This document shows, piece after piece, positions 8,398 to 18,785 of a DNA stretch of 40,982 nucleotides (position 1 is its first letter; each line of letters starts with the position of its first letter). Made by a program: the position numbers and the translations under genes. This DNA is from Pseudomonas sp. 21 (lineage in GTDB: Bacteria; Pseudomonadota; Gammaproteobacteria; Pseudomonadales; Pseudomonadaceae), in contig NZ_JYOA01000013.1 of NCBI RefSeq assembly GCF_000955805.1, positions 111,758 through 152,739 on the forward strand. The letters run 5' to 3'. The notes below the pieces were generated by a model. The model did not search any database and was not told the origin of the DNA. It saw only the letters and a program-made list of their open reading frames with translations.

Positions 8398-9009
8398 TCA
8401 TGCGCCCTTCCCTACCCCTGCCGCTGCCTTGGGCCGGAAACCGGAATCGCCCAGGCGCGGGCGCTCTTCTTCCATTTCCGCCAGCGGCTGGCATTCCACC
8501 AGGCTTTCGATGCAGCGCCTGGCCAGGGCTTGGTACTCCTCGGTGCCACGGCGCTTCCAGGCGACCTCTTCGTCGCTGAGGCTGCGCTTGACGCTGGCCG
8601 GCGCCCCCATCACCAGGCTTTGCGGCGGGCAGTCGAACTTGGCCTTGACGAAGGCGGCAGCTGAAATGATGGAGCGCGCGCCGATCTGCGCGTAGTCCAT
8701 CACCACGGCATTCATCCCCACCAGGGCGTCCTCGCCGATACGGCAGCCGTGCAGGACCGCGCCATGGCCGATGTGGCCGTTGCGCTCGACGACGGTGTCG
8801 CTGTCCGGGAAGCCGTGCATGACGCAGGTATCCTGGAGGTTCGCGCCTTCTTCGAGGACGATCCGCCCGAAGTCGCCGCGCAGCGCCGCCAGCGGGCCGA
8901 CATAGCAGCCAGGACCGACGATGACGTCGCCGATCAGCACGGCAGTGGGGTGGACATAGGCAGTCGGGTGAACGACCGGGCGCACGCCTTCGAGGCTGTA
9001 GCAGGGCAT
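8398..9009 (-). CDS. paaY: PaaY, gamma-carbonic-anhydrase-fold thioesterase of phenylacetate degradation
   Basis: A 203-residue left-handed beta-helix hexapeptide protein ([19 protein letters not shown] and later repeats to about residue 140) with a C-terminal helical tail. PaaY proteins hydrolyse dead-end CoA adducts such as 2-hydroxycyclohepta-1,4,6-triene-1-formyl-CoA. Possible zinc-ligand histidines are in CVMHG, GHIGH and VLHG. The ATG at 9009 has AGGAGA 5 nt upstream. It is the first gene of a leftward paaY-paaX unit, divergent from paaF; E. coli has the opposite order, paaX-paaY. Confidence 0.92.
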   Translation of the reverse strand: MPCYSLEGVRPVVHPTAYVHPTAVLIGDVIVGPGCYVGPLAALRGDFGRIVLEEGANLQDTCVMHGFPDSDTVVERNGHIGHGAVLHGCRIGEDALVGMNAVVMDYAQIGARSIISAAAFVKAKFDCPPQSLVMGAPASVKRSLSDEEVAWKRRGTEEYQALARRCIESLVECQPLAEMEEERPRLGDSGFRPKAAAGVGKGA

Positions 9010-9387
9010 CAGTTTCTCCTGCGGCACCGCCGGCACTCCGACGTCACCGCACAAAGCGATTTGTTCTTTTTCAAATCTTGTATCACATCAAAGCTGAAGC
9101 CTCCAATCGAAATCTGACGTATCACTTTCGGCAGACGCCGATGGGATGGAAAAATGGCTTATAAAACCAGTAAATACGCAGCATGAGCGCAGTTCCTGAC
9201 CGCTGACTCGCACTCACCCCATGGCACCCGCAGAAATATTTTAGACACACGATTCAACTTTCGTAGTTGTTTTTTCGTATCGCTTTAGGCCTATACTGCG
9301 AGAAGGCCGGAGACGGGCAACGCCTGCCTCCCATAATTCCAATACCAGCCGGCCATGAAGCCGTGCGTGCAGCCTGAGGACGATGTC
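9010..9387. promoter_or_regulatory. paaY/paaF divergent promoter region with candidate PaaX sites
   Basis: This 378-bp non-coding gap is locally AT-rich. The motif GTATC(A/G)C recurs as TTGTATCAC (9078-9086), CGTATCACTTT (9118-9128) and CGTATCGCTTT (9276-9286). The last lies between a possible -35 TTGTTT (9267-9272) and -10 TATACT (9292-9297; 19-bp spacer) facing paaF, a position where a bound repressor would block RNA polymerase. The same motif is found before paaA. Attribution to PaaX is inference. Confidence 0.55.
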
Positions 9388-10161
9388 ATGCCTCGCACCC
9401 TTGCCGTTCAGATGCCTGAAGCAGGCGTCCGCCTGATCACCCTGCAGCGCCCCGAGGCGCTGAACGCCCTGAACACCGAACTGCTCGGCGAGCTGGCCGC
9501 CGAGCTCGACGCCGCCGAGCAGGACAGCGAGACCCGCGTCGTGGTGCTCACCGGCAGCCGCAAGGCCTTTGCTGCCGGCGCCGACATCAAGGAGATGGCC
9601 GAGCGCGACCTGGTCGGCATCCTCAACGACCCCCGCGTCGGCTACTGGCAGTGCATTGCCGCCTTCTCCAAGCCGCTGATCGCTGCCGTCAACGGCTTCG
9701 CCCTGGGCGGCGGCTGCGAGCTGGCCATGCACGCCGACATCCTGATCGCCGGGGAAGACGCCCGCTTCGGCCAGCCGGAAATCAACCTCGGCATCATGCC
9801 CGGCGCCGGCGGCACCCAGCGCCTGCTGCGCGCCGTGGGCAAGCCGCTGGCCATGCAGATGGTGCTCACCGGTGAAGCCATCGACGCCCGCCACGCCCAG
9901 CGCGCCGGCCTGGTCAGCGAAGTCACCCAGCCCGAATTCACCGTCGAACGTGCCCTGCAGATCGCCAAGCTCATCGCTGCCAAGGCGCCGCTGGCCGTGC
10001 GCCTGGCCAAGGAAGCGCTGCTCAAGGCGCAGGACACCGATCTTGCGACCGGCCTGCGCTTCGAGCGCCACGCCTTCACCCTGCTGGCCGGCACCGCCGA
10101 CCGCGACGAAGGCATCCGTGCCTTCCAGGAAAAGCGCCAGCCAGCCTTCCTTGGCCAATAG
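9388..10161 (+). CDS. paaF: 2,3-dehydroadipyl-CoA hydratase (enoyl-CoA hydratase)
   Basis: A 257-residue crotonase that hydrates 2,3-dehydroadipyl-CoA to 3-hydroxyadipyl-CoA in lower phenylacetate catabolism. Oxyanion-hole segments AAGADIKEM and GGGCELAM are present, and both catalytic glutamates of true hydratases are kept (Glu111 and Glu131 in QPEINLGI). The start at 9388 is preceded by GAGGACG; an upstream ATG at 9355 is less well placed. It is the first gene of the rightward paaFGHIJK block, divergent from paaY. Confidence 0.93.
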   Translation: MPRTLAVQMPEAGVRLITLQRPEALNALNTELLGELAAELDAAEQDSETRVVVLTGSRKAFAAGADIKEMAERDLVGILNDPRVGYWQCIAAFSKPLIAAVNGFALGGGCELAMHADILIAGEDARFGQPEINLGIMPGAGGTQRLLRAVGKPLAMQMVLTGEAIDARHAQRAGLVSEVTQPEFTVERALQIAKLIAAKAPLAVRLAKEALLKAQDTDLATGLRFERHAFTLLAGTADRDEGIRAFQEKRQPAFLGQ

Positions 10162-10232
10162 AGCCAGGGCCGCTGAGCGAATCCCCCCTTTTGTCTGGCA
10201 GAAGCCTGCCTATTGATGGAGCGAGCCCGCCC

Positions 10233-11024
10233 ATGAACTTCGAGCACATCCTGTTTTCCATCGAGGACGGCGTCGCCCTCCTCAGCCTGAACCGCCCGGA
10301 GCAGCTGAACAGCTTCAACGCCGCCATGCACGGCGAAGTGCGCGAGGCGCTCAAGCAGGTCCGACAGAACCCGGAAGCCCGCGTCCTGCTGCTGACCGGC
10401 GAAGGCCGCGGCTTCTGCGCCGGCCAGGACCTGTCCGACCGCAATGTCGCACCCGGCGCGGAGGCGCCTGACCTGGGCCAATCCATCGAGCAGTTCTACA
10501 ACCCGCTGATCCGCACCCTGCGCGACCTGCCGCTGCCGGTGATCTGCGCGGTGAACGGCGTCGCCGCCGGCGCTGGCGCGAACATCCCGCTGGCCTGCGA
10601 CCTGGTGCTGGCGGCGCGTTCGGCCAGCTTTATCCAGGCCTTCTGCAAGATCGGCCTGATCCCCGATTCCGGTGGCACCTGGACCCTGCCGCGCCTGGTC
10701 GGCATGGCCCGCGCCAAGGCGCTCGCGCTGCTGGGCAATCGCCTGAGCGCCGAGCAGGCCGAGCAATGGGGCCTGATCTACCAGGTGGTGGATGACGCCA
10801 ACCTGCGCGAGGAAGCCCTCAAGCTCGCTCGTCATCTGGCCACCCAGCCGACCTACGGCCTGGCGCTGATCAAGCGCAGCCTCAACGCCAGCCTGAACAA
10901 CAGTTTCGACGAGCAGCTGGAGCTGGAGCGCGACCTGCAGCGCCTGGCCGGCCGCAGCGAGGACTACCGCGAGGGTGTGTCCGCCTTCATGGAAAAACGC
11001 ACCCCCAGCTTCAAGGGCCGCTGA
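10233..11024 (+). CDS. paaG: 1,2-epoxyphenylacetyl-CoA isomerase (oxepin-CoA forming)
   Basis: A 263-residue crotonase-superfamily isomerase. PaaG converts ring-1,2-epoxyphenylacetyl-CoA to oxepin-CoA and also moves a double bond later in the pathway. The hydratase glutamates are replaced: the first motif reads AAGAGANIPLA and the second carries Asp145 in GLIPDSGGTW, the catalytic Asp typical of PaaG rather than hydratases. It lies 71 bp after paaF and 3 bp before paaH. Confidence 0.94.
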   Translation: MNFEHILFSIEDGVALLSLNRPEQLNSFNAAMHGEVREALKQVRQNPEARVLLLTGEGRGFCAGQDLSDRNVAPGAEAPDLGQSIEQFYNPLIRTLRDLPLPVICAVNGVAAGAGANIPLACDLVLAARSASFIQAFCKIGLIPDSGGTWTLPRLVGMARAKALALLGNRLSAEQAEQWGLIYQVVDDANLREEALKLARHLATQPTYGLALIKRSLNASLNNSFDEQLELERDLQRLAGRSEDYREGVSAFMEKRTPSFKGR

Positions 11025-11027
11025 TCG

Positions 11028-12545
11028 ATGAGCGCACTTCAGCAAGACGCAAAAGTCGCAGTCATCGGCGCGGGCGCCATGGGCGCGGGTATCGCCCAGG
11101 TCGCCGCCCAGGCCGGCCATCCGGTGAAGCTTTATGACAACCGCCCCGGCGCCGCCGCCCAGGCCATCGACGGCATCGACCGCCAGCTCGGCCGCCTGGT
11201 GGAAAAAGGCAAGCTGGCCGCCGAAGCTCGCAGCGCCATCGTCGCCCGCCTGCAACCGGTGGAAGCCATCGAGGCGCTGGCCGATTCGAAGCTGGTGATC
11301 GAGGCGATCGTCGAGAACCTGGAGGTCAAGCGCGGCCTGTTCCAGCAACTGGAAGCGCTGTGCGCAGAAGACTGCATCCTCGCCAGCAACACCTCCTCGC
11401 TGTCCATCACCAGCCTCGCCGCCGGCCTCAAACGCCCGCAGCAGGTGGTTGGCATGCACTTCTTCAACCCGGCGCCGCTGATGGCGCTGGTGGAAATCGT
11501 CTCCGGCCTCGCCACCGATCCGGCGCTGGCCGACAGCCTGTATGCCACGTCGCTGGCCTGGGGCAAGAAGCCGGTGCACACCAGATCGACCCCCGGCTTC
11601 ATCGTCAACCGCGTGGCGCGCCCCTTCTATGCCGAAAGCCTGCGCCTGCTGCAGGAAGGCGCCGCCGACTGCGCGACGCTGGATGCGCTGATGCGCGATG
11701 CCGGCGGCTTCCGCATGGGCGCCTTCGAGCTGACCGACCTGATCGGCCACGACGTCAACTACGCCGTGACCTGCTCGGTGTTCGCCGCCTACTACGGCGA
11801 CTTCCGCTTCCAGCCCTCGCTGATCCAGAAGGAACTGGTGGACGCCGGCCGCCTTGGCCGCAAGAGCGGTCGCGGCTTCTATGACTACGCCGAAGGCGCC
11901 GAGCGCCCGCAGCCGGCCAGCCTGAGCAGCGCCTCGCCTGTCAGCGCCTGCGTGCTGGAGGGCGACCTGGGCGTCGCCCAACCACTGGCGCTTCGCCTGA
12001 AAGACGCCGGCATCGAGATCGTCCAGCGCGCCGGCAATGGCCTGCTGCGTGTCGGTGATGCGGTAATCGCACTGTCCGATGGCCGTCTCGCCAGCCAGCG
12101 CGCCAAGGAAGACGGCCTGCGCAATCTGGTGCTGATCGACCTCGCGCTGGATTACCCCAAGGCCTCGCGCCTGGGCATTGCCTGCTCGGCGGACACCACG
12201 CCCGAAGCGCTGGACCAGGCCGTCGCCCTGCTGGCGAAGGCCGGCATCGCCGCCAGCCGCCTGAGTGACACGCCCGGCCTCGCCGTGCTGCGCACCGTCG
12301 CCATGCTCGCCAACGAAGGCGCCGACGCCGTGCTGCAAGGCGTCGGCAGCGCCGCTGACATCGACCTCGCCATGCGCGCCGGGGTGAACTACCCGCAGGG
12401 CCCGCTGGCCTGGGCCGGGCAGATCGGCATCGGCAACGTGCTGCGCGTACTCGACAACCTGCAAACCGCCTACGGCGAGGACCGCTATCGCCCGTCCCTG
12501 CTGCTGCGCCGCCTGCATGCCGAGGGGAGAACCTTTCATGACTGA
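11028..12545 (+). CDS. paaH: 3-hydroxyadipyl-CoA dehydrogenase
   Basis: A 505-residue NAD-dependent 3-hydroxyacyl-CoA dehydrogenase that oxidises 3-hydroxyadipyl-CoA to 3-oxoadipyl-CoA. The Rossmann motif GAGAMGAG is at residues 14-21 and the catalytic His144 is in GMHFFNP. The C-terminal half (from about residue 300) repeats the 3HCDH C-terminal domain, as in the long PaaH form. The start is 3 bp after paaG, and the gene overlaps paaI by 8 bp, so translation is probably coupled. Confidence 0.95.
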   Translation: MSALQQDAKVAVIGAGAMGAGIAQVAAQAGHPVKLYDNRPGAAAQAIDGIDRQLGRLVEKGKLAAEARSAIVARLQPVEAIEALADSKLVIEAIVENLEVKRGLFQQLEALCAEDCILASNTSSLSITSLAAGLKRPQQVVGMHFFNPAPLMALVEIVSGLATDPALADSLYATSLAWGKKPVHTRSTPGFIVNRVARPFYAESLRLLQEGAADCATLDALMRDAGGFRMGAFELTDLIGHDVNYAVTCSVFAAYYGDFRFQPSLIQKELVDAGRLGRKSGRGFYDYAEGAERPQPASLSSASPVSACVLEGDLGVAQPLALRLKDAGIEIVQRAGNGLLRVGDAVIALSDGRLASQRAKEDGLRNLVLIDLALDYPKASRLGIACSADTTPEALDQAVALLAKAGIAASRLSDTPGLAVLRTVAMLANEGADAVLQGVGSAADIDLAMRAGVNYPQGPLAWAGQIGIGNVLRVLDNLQTAYGEDRYRPSLLLRRLHAEGRTFHD

Positions 12546-12974
12546 CGCCACCCGTCTGGCCCGCGACTGCGCCGAGGCCATGTACGAGCGCGACCAGGCC
12601 ACCCGCCGCATGGGCATCCAGCTGCTGGATGCCGGCCCGGGCAGCGCCAAGCTGTCGATGCGTGTGCGCGAAGACATGATCCAGGGCCACGGCACCTGCC
12701 ACGGCGGCTACCTGTTCACCCTGGCCGACTCGGCCTTCGCCTTCGCCTGCAACAGCTACAACGACGCCACTGTCGCCATCGGCTGCAGCATCGATTACGT
12801 GGCGCCGGCCCGTGAAGGCGACGAACTGATCGCCAGCGCCTTCGAGCAGAGCCGCAGCGGCCGCACCGGCAACTACGACGTGCGCATCGAGAATTCCCAG
12901 GGCCAGCTGATCGCCCTGTTCCACGGCAAATCCTACAAAGTGCGCGGCACCGTGCTGGCGCAGGAGACCTCCGA

Positions 12975-12978
<4 letters not shown>
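12538..12978 (+). CDS. paaI: Hot-dog-fold acyl-CoA thioesterase of the paa pathway
   Basis: A 146-residue hot-dog thioesterase that releases CoA from ring-hydroxylated or stalled phenylacetyl-CoA esters and so frees trapped CoA. The motif [23 protein letters not shown] holds the catalytic Asp64, equivalent to Asp61 of E. coli PaaI. The ATG at 12538 overlaps the end of paaH by 8 bp, and the stop overlaps the paaJ start (ATGA at 12975). The GGGGAGA just upstream supports this start. Confidence 0.94.
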
Positions 12979-14189
<1,211 letters not shown>

Positions 14190-14362
14190 TCCAAAGGGAG
14201 CTTCGGACCCCGCACCGCCAGTCGCCAAGTGCACCGGCTGGCAGACAGAGCAAAGTCTCTGGCAGGGGTTCGAATCCTTCCGCGAACGGGGGCGTTATGC
14301 TGCTCCCATGACACTCGCAGCCCCCTTACGGGCTGGCGTACAAGAACAAATCGAGTGAACCC

Positions 14363-15682
14363 ATGAACATGTACCATGATGCCGAACGTGCCCTGCTTGA
14401 CCCGATGGAGACCGCCAGTGTCGACGAGCTGCGCCAGCACCAGCTGGAGCGCCTGCGCTGGAGCCTCAAGCACGCCCACGACAACGTCCCGCTGTACCAG
14501 AAGCGCTTCGCCGAGGCTGGCGTACACCCGGACGACCTGACCTCCCTGGACGATCTCGCCAGGTTCCCCTTCACCGGCAAGAACGACCTGCGCGACAACT
14601 ACCCCTACGGCATGTTCGCCGTGCCGCAGAACGAGATCGTGCGCCTGCACGCCTCCAGCGGCACCACCGGCAAACCCACGGTGGTCGGCTACACGCAGAA
14701 CGACATCGACACCTGGGCCAACGTGGTCGCGCGCTCCATCCGCGCCGCCGGCGGCCGCAAGGGCGACAAGGTGCACGTGTCCTACGGCTACGGCCTGTTC
14801 ACCGGCGGCCTGGGCGCGCACTACGGCGCCGAGCGCCTGGGCTGCACCGTGATCCCGATGTCCGGCGGCCAGACCGAGAAGCAGGTCCAGCTGATCCGCG
14901 ACTTCCAGCCGGACATCATCATGGTCACCCCGTCCTACATGCTCAACATCGCCGACGAGATCGAGCGCCAGGGCGTCGACCCGCACAGCCTCAAGCTGCG
15001 CCTGGGCATCTTCGGCGCCGAGCCGTGGACCGCCGAACTGCGCCGCGCCGTGGAAGAGCGCATGGGCATCACCGCCCTGGACATCTACGGCCTCTCCGAA
15101 ATCATGGGCCCGGGCGTGGCCATGGAATGCGCCGAGACCAAGGACGGCCCGACCGTCTGGGAAGACCATTTCTACCCCGAGATCATCGACCCGGTGACCG
15201 GCGCGGTATTGCCGGACGGCCAGTACGGCGAGCTGGTGTTCACCTCGCTGTCCAAGGAAGCGCTGCCGATGATCCGCTACCGCACCCGCGACCTGACCCG
15301 CCTGCTGCCGGGCACCGCGCGGCCGATGCGGCGCATCGACAAGATCACCGGCCGCAGCGACGACATGCTGATCATCCGCGGCGTCAACGTCTTCCCGACC
15401 CAGGTCGAGGAACAGGTGCTGAAGATCAAGCAGCTCGCCGAGTGCTACGAGATCCACCTGCACCGCAACGGCAACCTCGACTGCATCGACGTGCACGTCG
15501 AGCTGCGCCACGACCAGCAGAACCTGTCGGCGGACGAGCAGAAGGCCATCGGCAGCGAGCTGGGCAAGCAGATCAAGACCCACATCGGCGTCAGCGCCCG
15601 CGTGCTGGTGCAGCCATCCCATAGCCTCAAGCGCTCGGAAGGCAAGGCCTGCCACGTGTATGACAATCGGCCCAAGGGCTGA
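14363..15682 (+). CDS. paaK: Phenylacetate-CoA ligase
   Basis: A 439-residue AMP-forming ligase that activates phenylacetate to phenylacetyl-CoA, the entry step of the pathway and the source of the PaaX inducer. The P-loop-like motif SSGTTGKP is at about 98-105; YGLSEIMGPGVAMEC and a C-terminal lid domain with KITGRSDDMLIIRGVN follow. A 173-bp gap separates it from paaJ, so it may have its own promoter or simply end the block. A second ATG at 14369 would remove only two residues. Confidence 0.96.
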   Translation: MNMYHDAERALLDPMETASVDELRQHQLERLRWSLKHAHDNVPLYQKRFAEAGVHPDDLTSLDDLARFPFTGKNDLRDNYPYGMFAVPQNEIVRLHASSGTTGKPTVVGYTQNDIDTWANVVARSIRAAGGRKGDKVHVSYGYGLFTGGLGAHYGAERLGCTVIPMSGGQTEKQVQLIRDFQPDIIMVTPSYMLNIADEIERQGVDPHSLKLRLGIFGAEPWTAELRRAVEERMGITALDIYGLSEIMGPGVAMECAETKDGPTVWEDHFYPEIIDPVTGAVLPDGQYGELVFTSLSKEALPMIRYRTRDLTRLLPGTARPMRRIDKITGRSDDMLIIRGVNVFPTQVEEQVLKIKQLAECYEIHLHRNGNLDCIDVHVELRHDQQNLSADEQKAIGSELGKQIKTHIGVSARVLVQPSHSLKRSEGKACHVYDNRPKG

Positions 15683-15698
15683 TTGGCCTGTGTGACTG

Positions 15699-15725
15699 AA
15701 AGCCCCGCCTCGGCGGGGCTTTCTG
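15699..15725 (+). terminator. Rho-independent terminator after paaK
   Basis: AGCCCCGCC-TC-GGCGGGGCT followed by TTCTGCTTTC, 17 bp past the paaK stop. The rest of the gap to 15940 holds only a decayed piece of the TAGGAGCGAG repeat (about 15734-15776) and no gene. Confidence 0.85.
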
Positions 15726-15940
15726 CTTTCTGCAGGAGCGAGGAGGACGCCCAGTTCTTGCTCGCGAACGCGCCCAACTTCGTCGCCACGTATTGCACCC
15801 CTCCCCAGCTCCGGAGTAGCCCACCATTCCTACCACCCGTCGCCCCGCCCTCCCTGCCTGTCGATCCTTCACCCTGCCCTTCGACTATTCCTCAAAGGCA
15901 GGCGGCATCCGGCCGTCCGCCCACCCGCAGGAGATGAACG

Positions 15941-16294
15941 ATGAACTATGTCGATGGCTTCCTCGTACCGGTACCCACCGCGCGCCGCGAGCGCTACATC
16001 GAGGTGGCGCAAAAGGCGGCGGCGATGTTCAGGGAATATGGCGCGCTGGGCGTCGTCGAGTGCTGGGGCAACGACGTGCCCGAGGGCAAGGTGACCTCCT
16101 TCCCCATGGCGGTGAAGCTCAAGGAAGACGAAACCGTGGTGTTCTCCTGGATCACCTGGCTCAGCAAGGAGGCGCGTGACGCGGGCATGAAGAAGTTCAT
16201 GGAGGACCCACGGATGAAGACCGAGTTCAGCGACATGCCCTTCGACGGGCAGCGCATGATCTTTGGCGGCTTCCAGGTGATCGTCCAGGCCTGA
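15941..16294 (+). CDS. DUF1428 family protein (YbaA-like)
   Basis: A 117-residue protein of the DUF1428/YbaA type: an alpha+beta, dimeric ferredoxin-like fold with the recognisable start MNYVDGFLVPVP and the late FDGQRMIFGGFQ. No enzymatic activity is established for the family. The Shine-Dalgarno AGGAG lies 9 nt before the ATG. It sits alone between the two paa blocks, flanked by a terminator and a repeat element; nothing in it links it to phenylacetate. Confidence 0.85.
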   Translation: MNYVDGFLVPVPTARRERYIEVAQKAAAMFREYGALGVVECWGNDVPEGKVTSFPMAVKLKEDETVVFSWITWLSKEARDAGMKKFMEDPRMKTEFSDMPFDGQRMIFGGFQVIVQA

Positions 16295-16310
16295 TCCCCG
16301 TGGCTTTACT

Positions 16311-16389
16311 GTAGGAGCGAGCTTGCTCGCGAACCCGCCCAGCGTCGGAGCCGCCGGGAAAGCGTTCGCGAGCAAGCTCGCTCCTACAG
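16311..16389. repeat. REP/REPIN-type element
   Basis: Head-to-head pair of the TAGGAGCGAGCTTGCTCGCGAA unit: the plus copy starts at 16312 and the reverse copy ends at 16388, with about 33 bp between them. Same family as 3606-3677 and 26945-27013. Confidence 0.8.
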
Positions 16390-16409
16390 CCCCTTCGAAC
16401 CACCACATA

Positions 16410-16717
16410 TGATTCATTCTTAAAAATTAATTTGCGTATCACTTTGTCATCTTTCCGGCGAATGGCAGGCGCCATTCACGCCCAGACAAATACGCCGCAG
16501 AATTTCGACAAATCCCTGCACAATACTCACTTTTTACCGACTTTTTCGGTGAAACGTGCTCCTTTGCGCGCCCGCCTTCCCCCAAAATCCCGCCAAAGCG
16601 ATACACAATCCATTTACGACACATCATTTAGTGTTAGACATTCATTTCTGTATCATTTAAAAATACAGCCATGGCCAAGGCCGTCCCACGAACAAGACAA
16701 AAGGCTGGAGACACAGC
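16410..16717 (+). promoter_or_regulatory. paaA upstream region with candidate PaaX sites
   Basis: AT-rich leader of the paaABCDE block. CGTATCACTTT occurs at 16435-16445. On the minus strand ATTGTGTATCGCTTT (16595-16609) matches 12 of 15 positions of the E. coli PaaX consensus WWTRTGATTCGYGWT as I recall it. It faces TGTATCATTT at 16649-16658, giving an inverted pair about 60 bp before the paaA start. No gene is seen in the 423-bp gap. Confidence 0.6.
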
Positions 16718-17710
16718 ATGTACGCACAACTGGTTGAGACCGGCGTGAAGCGCATCAAGGCGCTGGACGAGATGTCGCCGGAAGAACGCGCCTTCCAGGA
16801 AAAGATCGATGCCGAGATCAAGATCGAGGCGAAGAACTGGATGCCCGATGCCTACCGCCAGACGCTGATCCGGCAGATTTCCCAGCACGCCCACTCCGAG
16901 ATCGTCGGCATGCTGCCCGAGGGCAACTGGGTGACCCGTGCGCCGACCCTGAAGCGCAAGCTGCAGCTGATGGCGAAGATCCAGGACGAAGCCGGCCACG
17001 GCCTCTACCTGTACAGCGCCATGGAGACCCTGGGCGCCGACCGTGACGCCGAGATCGCCAAGCTGCACAGCGGCAAGGCCAAGTACTCGAGCATCTTTAA
17101 CTACCCGACGCTGAACTGGGCCGACATGGGCGCGGTGGGCTGGCTGGTGGATGGCGCGGCGATCGTCAACCAGGTGGTGCTGCAGCGCACCTCCTACGGT
17201 CCCTATTCCCGCGCGATGATCCGCATCTGCAAGGAAGAAAGCTTCCACCAGCGCCAGGGCTACGAAATCCTCCTGACCATGATGCGCCACGGCAATCAGG
17301 CGCAGAAGGACATGGTCCAGGACGCCATCAACCGCCTCTGGTGGCCGGCGCTGATGATGTTCGGCCCGAGCGACGCCGACTCCCCCAACAGCGCCCAGTC
17401 CATGGCCTGGAAGATCAAGCGGCAGAGCAACGACGAACTGCGCCAGCGCTTCGTCGACCAGACCGTACCGCAGCTGGAACTGCTCGGCTGCACCGCCCCG
17501 GACCCGCACCTGAAGTGGAACGAGGAACGCGGCCACTACGACTTCGGCGACATCCAGTGGGAAGAGTTCTACGAAGTGCTCAAGGGCAACGGCCCGTGCA
17601 ATACCGAGCGCGTCGCCACCCGCCGCAAAGCCATCGAAGACGGCGCCTGGGTCCGCGAAGCCGCGGTCGCCTACGCCCGCAAACAACAACAGAAGAAAGA
17701 CGCCGCCTGA
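16718..17710 (+). CDS. paaA: Phenylacetyl-CoA 1,2-epoxidase, catalytic subunit A
   Basis: A 330-residue catalytic di-iron subunit of the PaaABC(D)E multicomponent epoxidase, which adds oxygen across C1-C2 of phenylacetyl-CoA. Di-iron ligand segments are visible: Glu61 in HSEIVG, Glu91 and His94 in DEAGHGLYL, and Glu173/Glu174 and His177 in [12 protein letters not shown]. It is the first gene of a five-gene block; paaB starts 20 bp after it. Slightly longer than E. coli PaaA, with a longer C terminus, as usual in Pseudomonas. Confidence 0.96.
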   Translation: MYAQLVETGVKRIKALDEMSPEERAFQEKIDAEIKIEAKNWMPDAYRQTLIRQISQHAHSEIVGMLPEGNWVTRAPTLKRKLQLMAKIQDEAGHGLYLYSAMETLGADRDAEIAKLHSGKAKYSSIFNYPTLNWADMGAVGWLVDGAAIVNQVVLQRTSYGPYSRAMIRICKEESFHQRQGYEILLTMMRHGNQAQKDMVQDAINRLWWPALMMFGPSDADSPNSAQSMAWKIKRQSNDELRQRFVDQTVPQLELLGCTAPDPHLKWNEERGHYDFGDIQWEEFYEVLKGNGPCNTERVATRRKAIEDGAWVREAAVAYARKQQQKKDAA

Positions 17711-17730
17711 GTCGCGAGGAGAGAGAAGCC

Positions 17731-18012
17731 ATGTCCGAGTGGACCCTTTTTGAAGTGTTCGTCCGTAGCAAACACGGCCTGAACCACAAGCATGTCGGCA
17801 GCGTCCATGCCGCCGACGCCGCCATGGCCATCGAGAACGCCCGCGAGCTGTACACCCGCCGCAACGAAGGCGTGAGCCTGTGGGTCGTGCCCTCCGCGCT
17901 GATCACCGCCTCCTCCCCCGACGAGAAGGACCCGCTGTTCGATCCGTCGCAGGACAAGGTCTACCGCCACGCCAGCTTCTACGAGCTGCCGCCCGAAGTC
18001 GGCCACATGTGA
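17731..18012 (+). CDS. paaB: Phenylacetyl-CoA 1,2-epoxidase subunit B
   Basis: A 93-residue small structural subunit of the epoxidase. It begins MSEWTLFEVFVRSKHGLNHKHVGSV and ends in YRHASFYELPPEVGHM, both characteristic of PaaB. PaaB bridges PaaAC units and has no known active site. GAGGAGAGAGAAG lies before the ATG. It sits 20 bp after paaA and 11 bp before paaC. Confidence 0.95.
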   Translation: MSEWTLFEVFVRSKHGLNHKHVGSVHAADAAMAIENARELYTRRNEGVSLWVVPSALITASSPDEKDPLFDPSQDKVYRHASFYELPPEVGHM

Positions 18013-18023
18013 GATCGCGTGCG

Positions 18024-18785
18024 ATGAACCCGAATTCTGACAAGATCGAATACCTGCTGCGCCTCGCCGACAGCGCCCTGATCCAGGGCCAGCGCCTGTG
18101 CGAATGGTGCGGACACGCCCCGGCCCTGGAAGAAGAGCTGGCGCTGATGAACGTCGGCCTCGACCTGGTAGGCCAGGCGCGCAACTGGTACGAGTACGCC
18201 GTGGAACTGCTGGACGACGGCCGCGACGCCGACGCCCTCGCCTTCCGCCGCGACGAACGCGCCTTCCGCAACCTCCTGCTGGTCGAGCAGCCCAACGGCG
18301 ACTTCGCCGTGACCATCGCCAAGCAGTTCCTCTATGACGCCTGGCACTTCCACGTGCTGCACGCCCTGAGCAGCTCCAGCGACGAGCGCATCGCCGCCAT
18401 CGCCGCCAAGGGCCTGAAGGAAGTCACCTACCACCTGCGTCGCTCCTCCGAATGGGTGCAGCGCCTGGGTGACGGCACCGAAGAGAGCCATGCGCGCATG
18501 CTCGCGGCGATCCCGCAGGTGTGGCGCTTTACCGTCGAGCTGTGCAACGCGGATGAAGTGGAACAGCGCCTGTTCGCCGAAGGCATCGCGCCGAACCCGG
18601 AAGAACTCGCCGCCGCATGGAAAGCCAAGGTCGCCGACATCTTCGCCGCCGCGACCCTGCCGCTGCCCGAGCCTGCGGTGAACTTCTACCTCAGTGGCCG
18701 CCGCGGCCTGCACACCGAGCATCTGGGCATTCTCCTGGCCGAGATGCAGTTCCTCCAGCGGGCCTACCCCGATGCGACCTGGTGA
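18024..18785 (+). CDS. paaC: Phenylacetyl-CoA 1,2-epoxidase structural subunit C
   Basis: A 253-residue ferritin-like subunit that pairs with PaaA but does not carry a working di-iron centre. Diagnostic stretches are YLLRLADSALIQGQRLCEWCG and KQFLYDAWHFHVLHAL. The 3' end overlaps paaD by 14 bp in another frame, indicating coupled translation. Confidence 0.95.
   Translation: MNPNSDKIEYLLRLADSALIQGQRLCEWCGHAPALEEELALMNVGLDLVGQARNWYEYAVELLDDGRDADALAFRRDERAFRNLLLVEQPNGDFAVTIAKQFLYDAWHFHVLHALSSSSDERIAAIAAKGLKEVTYHLRRSSEWVQRLGDGTEESHARMLAAIPQVWRFTVELCNADEVEQRLFAEGIAPNPEELAAAWKAKVADIFAAATLPLPEPAVNFYLSGRRGLHTEHLGILLAEMQFLQRAYPDATW

Noticed and set aside
9641..12924. Long antisense frames opposite paaF-paaI
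   Set aside because: Typical of high-GC coding DNA; the plus strand has unmistakable enzymes with intact motifs.
14250..14290. tRNA-like fragment GGGGTTCGAATCC in the paaJ-paaK gap
   Set aside because: It resembles a T-arm but pairs poorly (A-C and G-T pairs), has no acceptor or CCA end and is preceded by no tRNA body. Treated as chance or deeply decayed.
15734..15776. TAGGAGCGAG-like remnant after paaK
   Set aside because: Only partial match; kept as a note inside the terminator entry rather than a called repeat.
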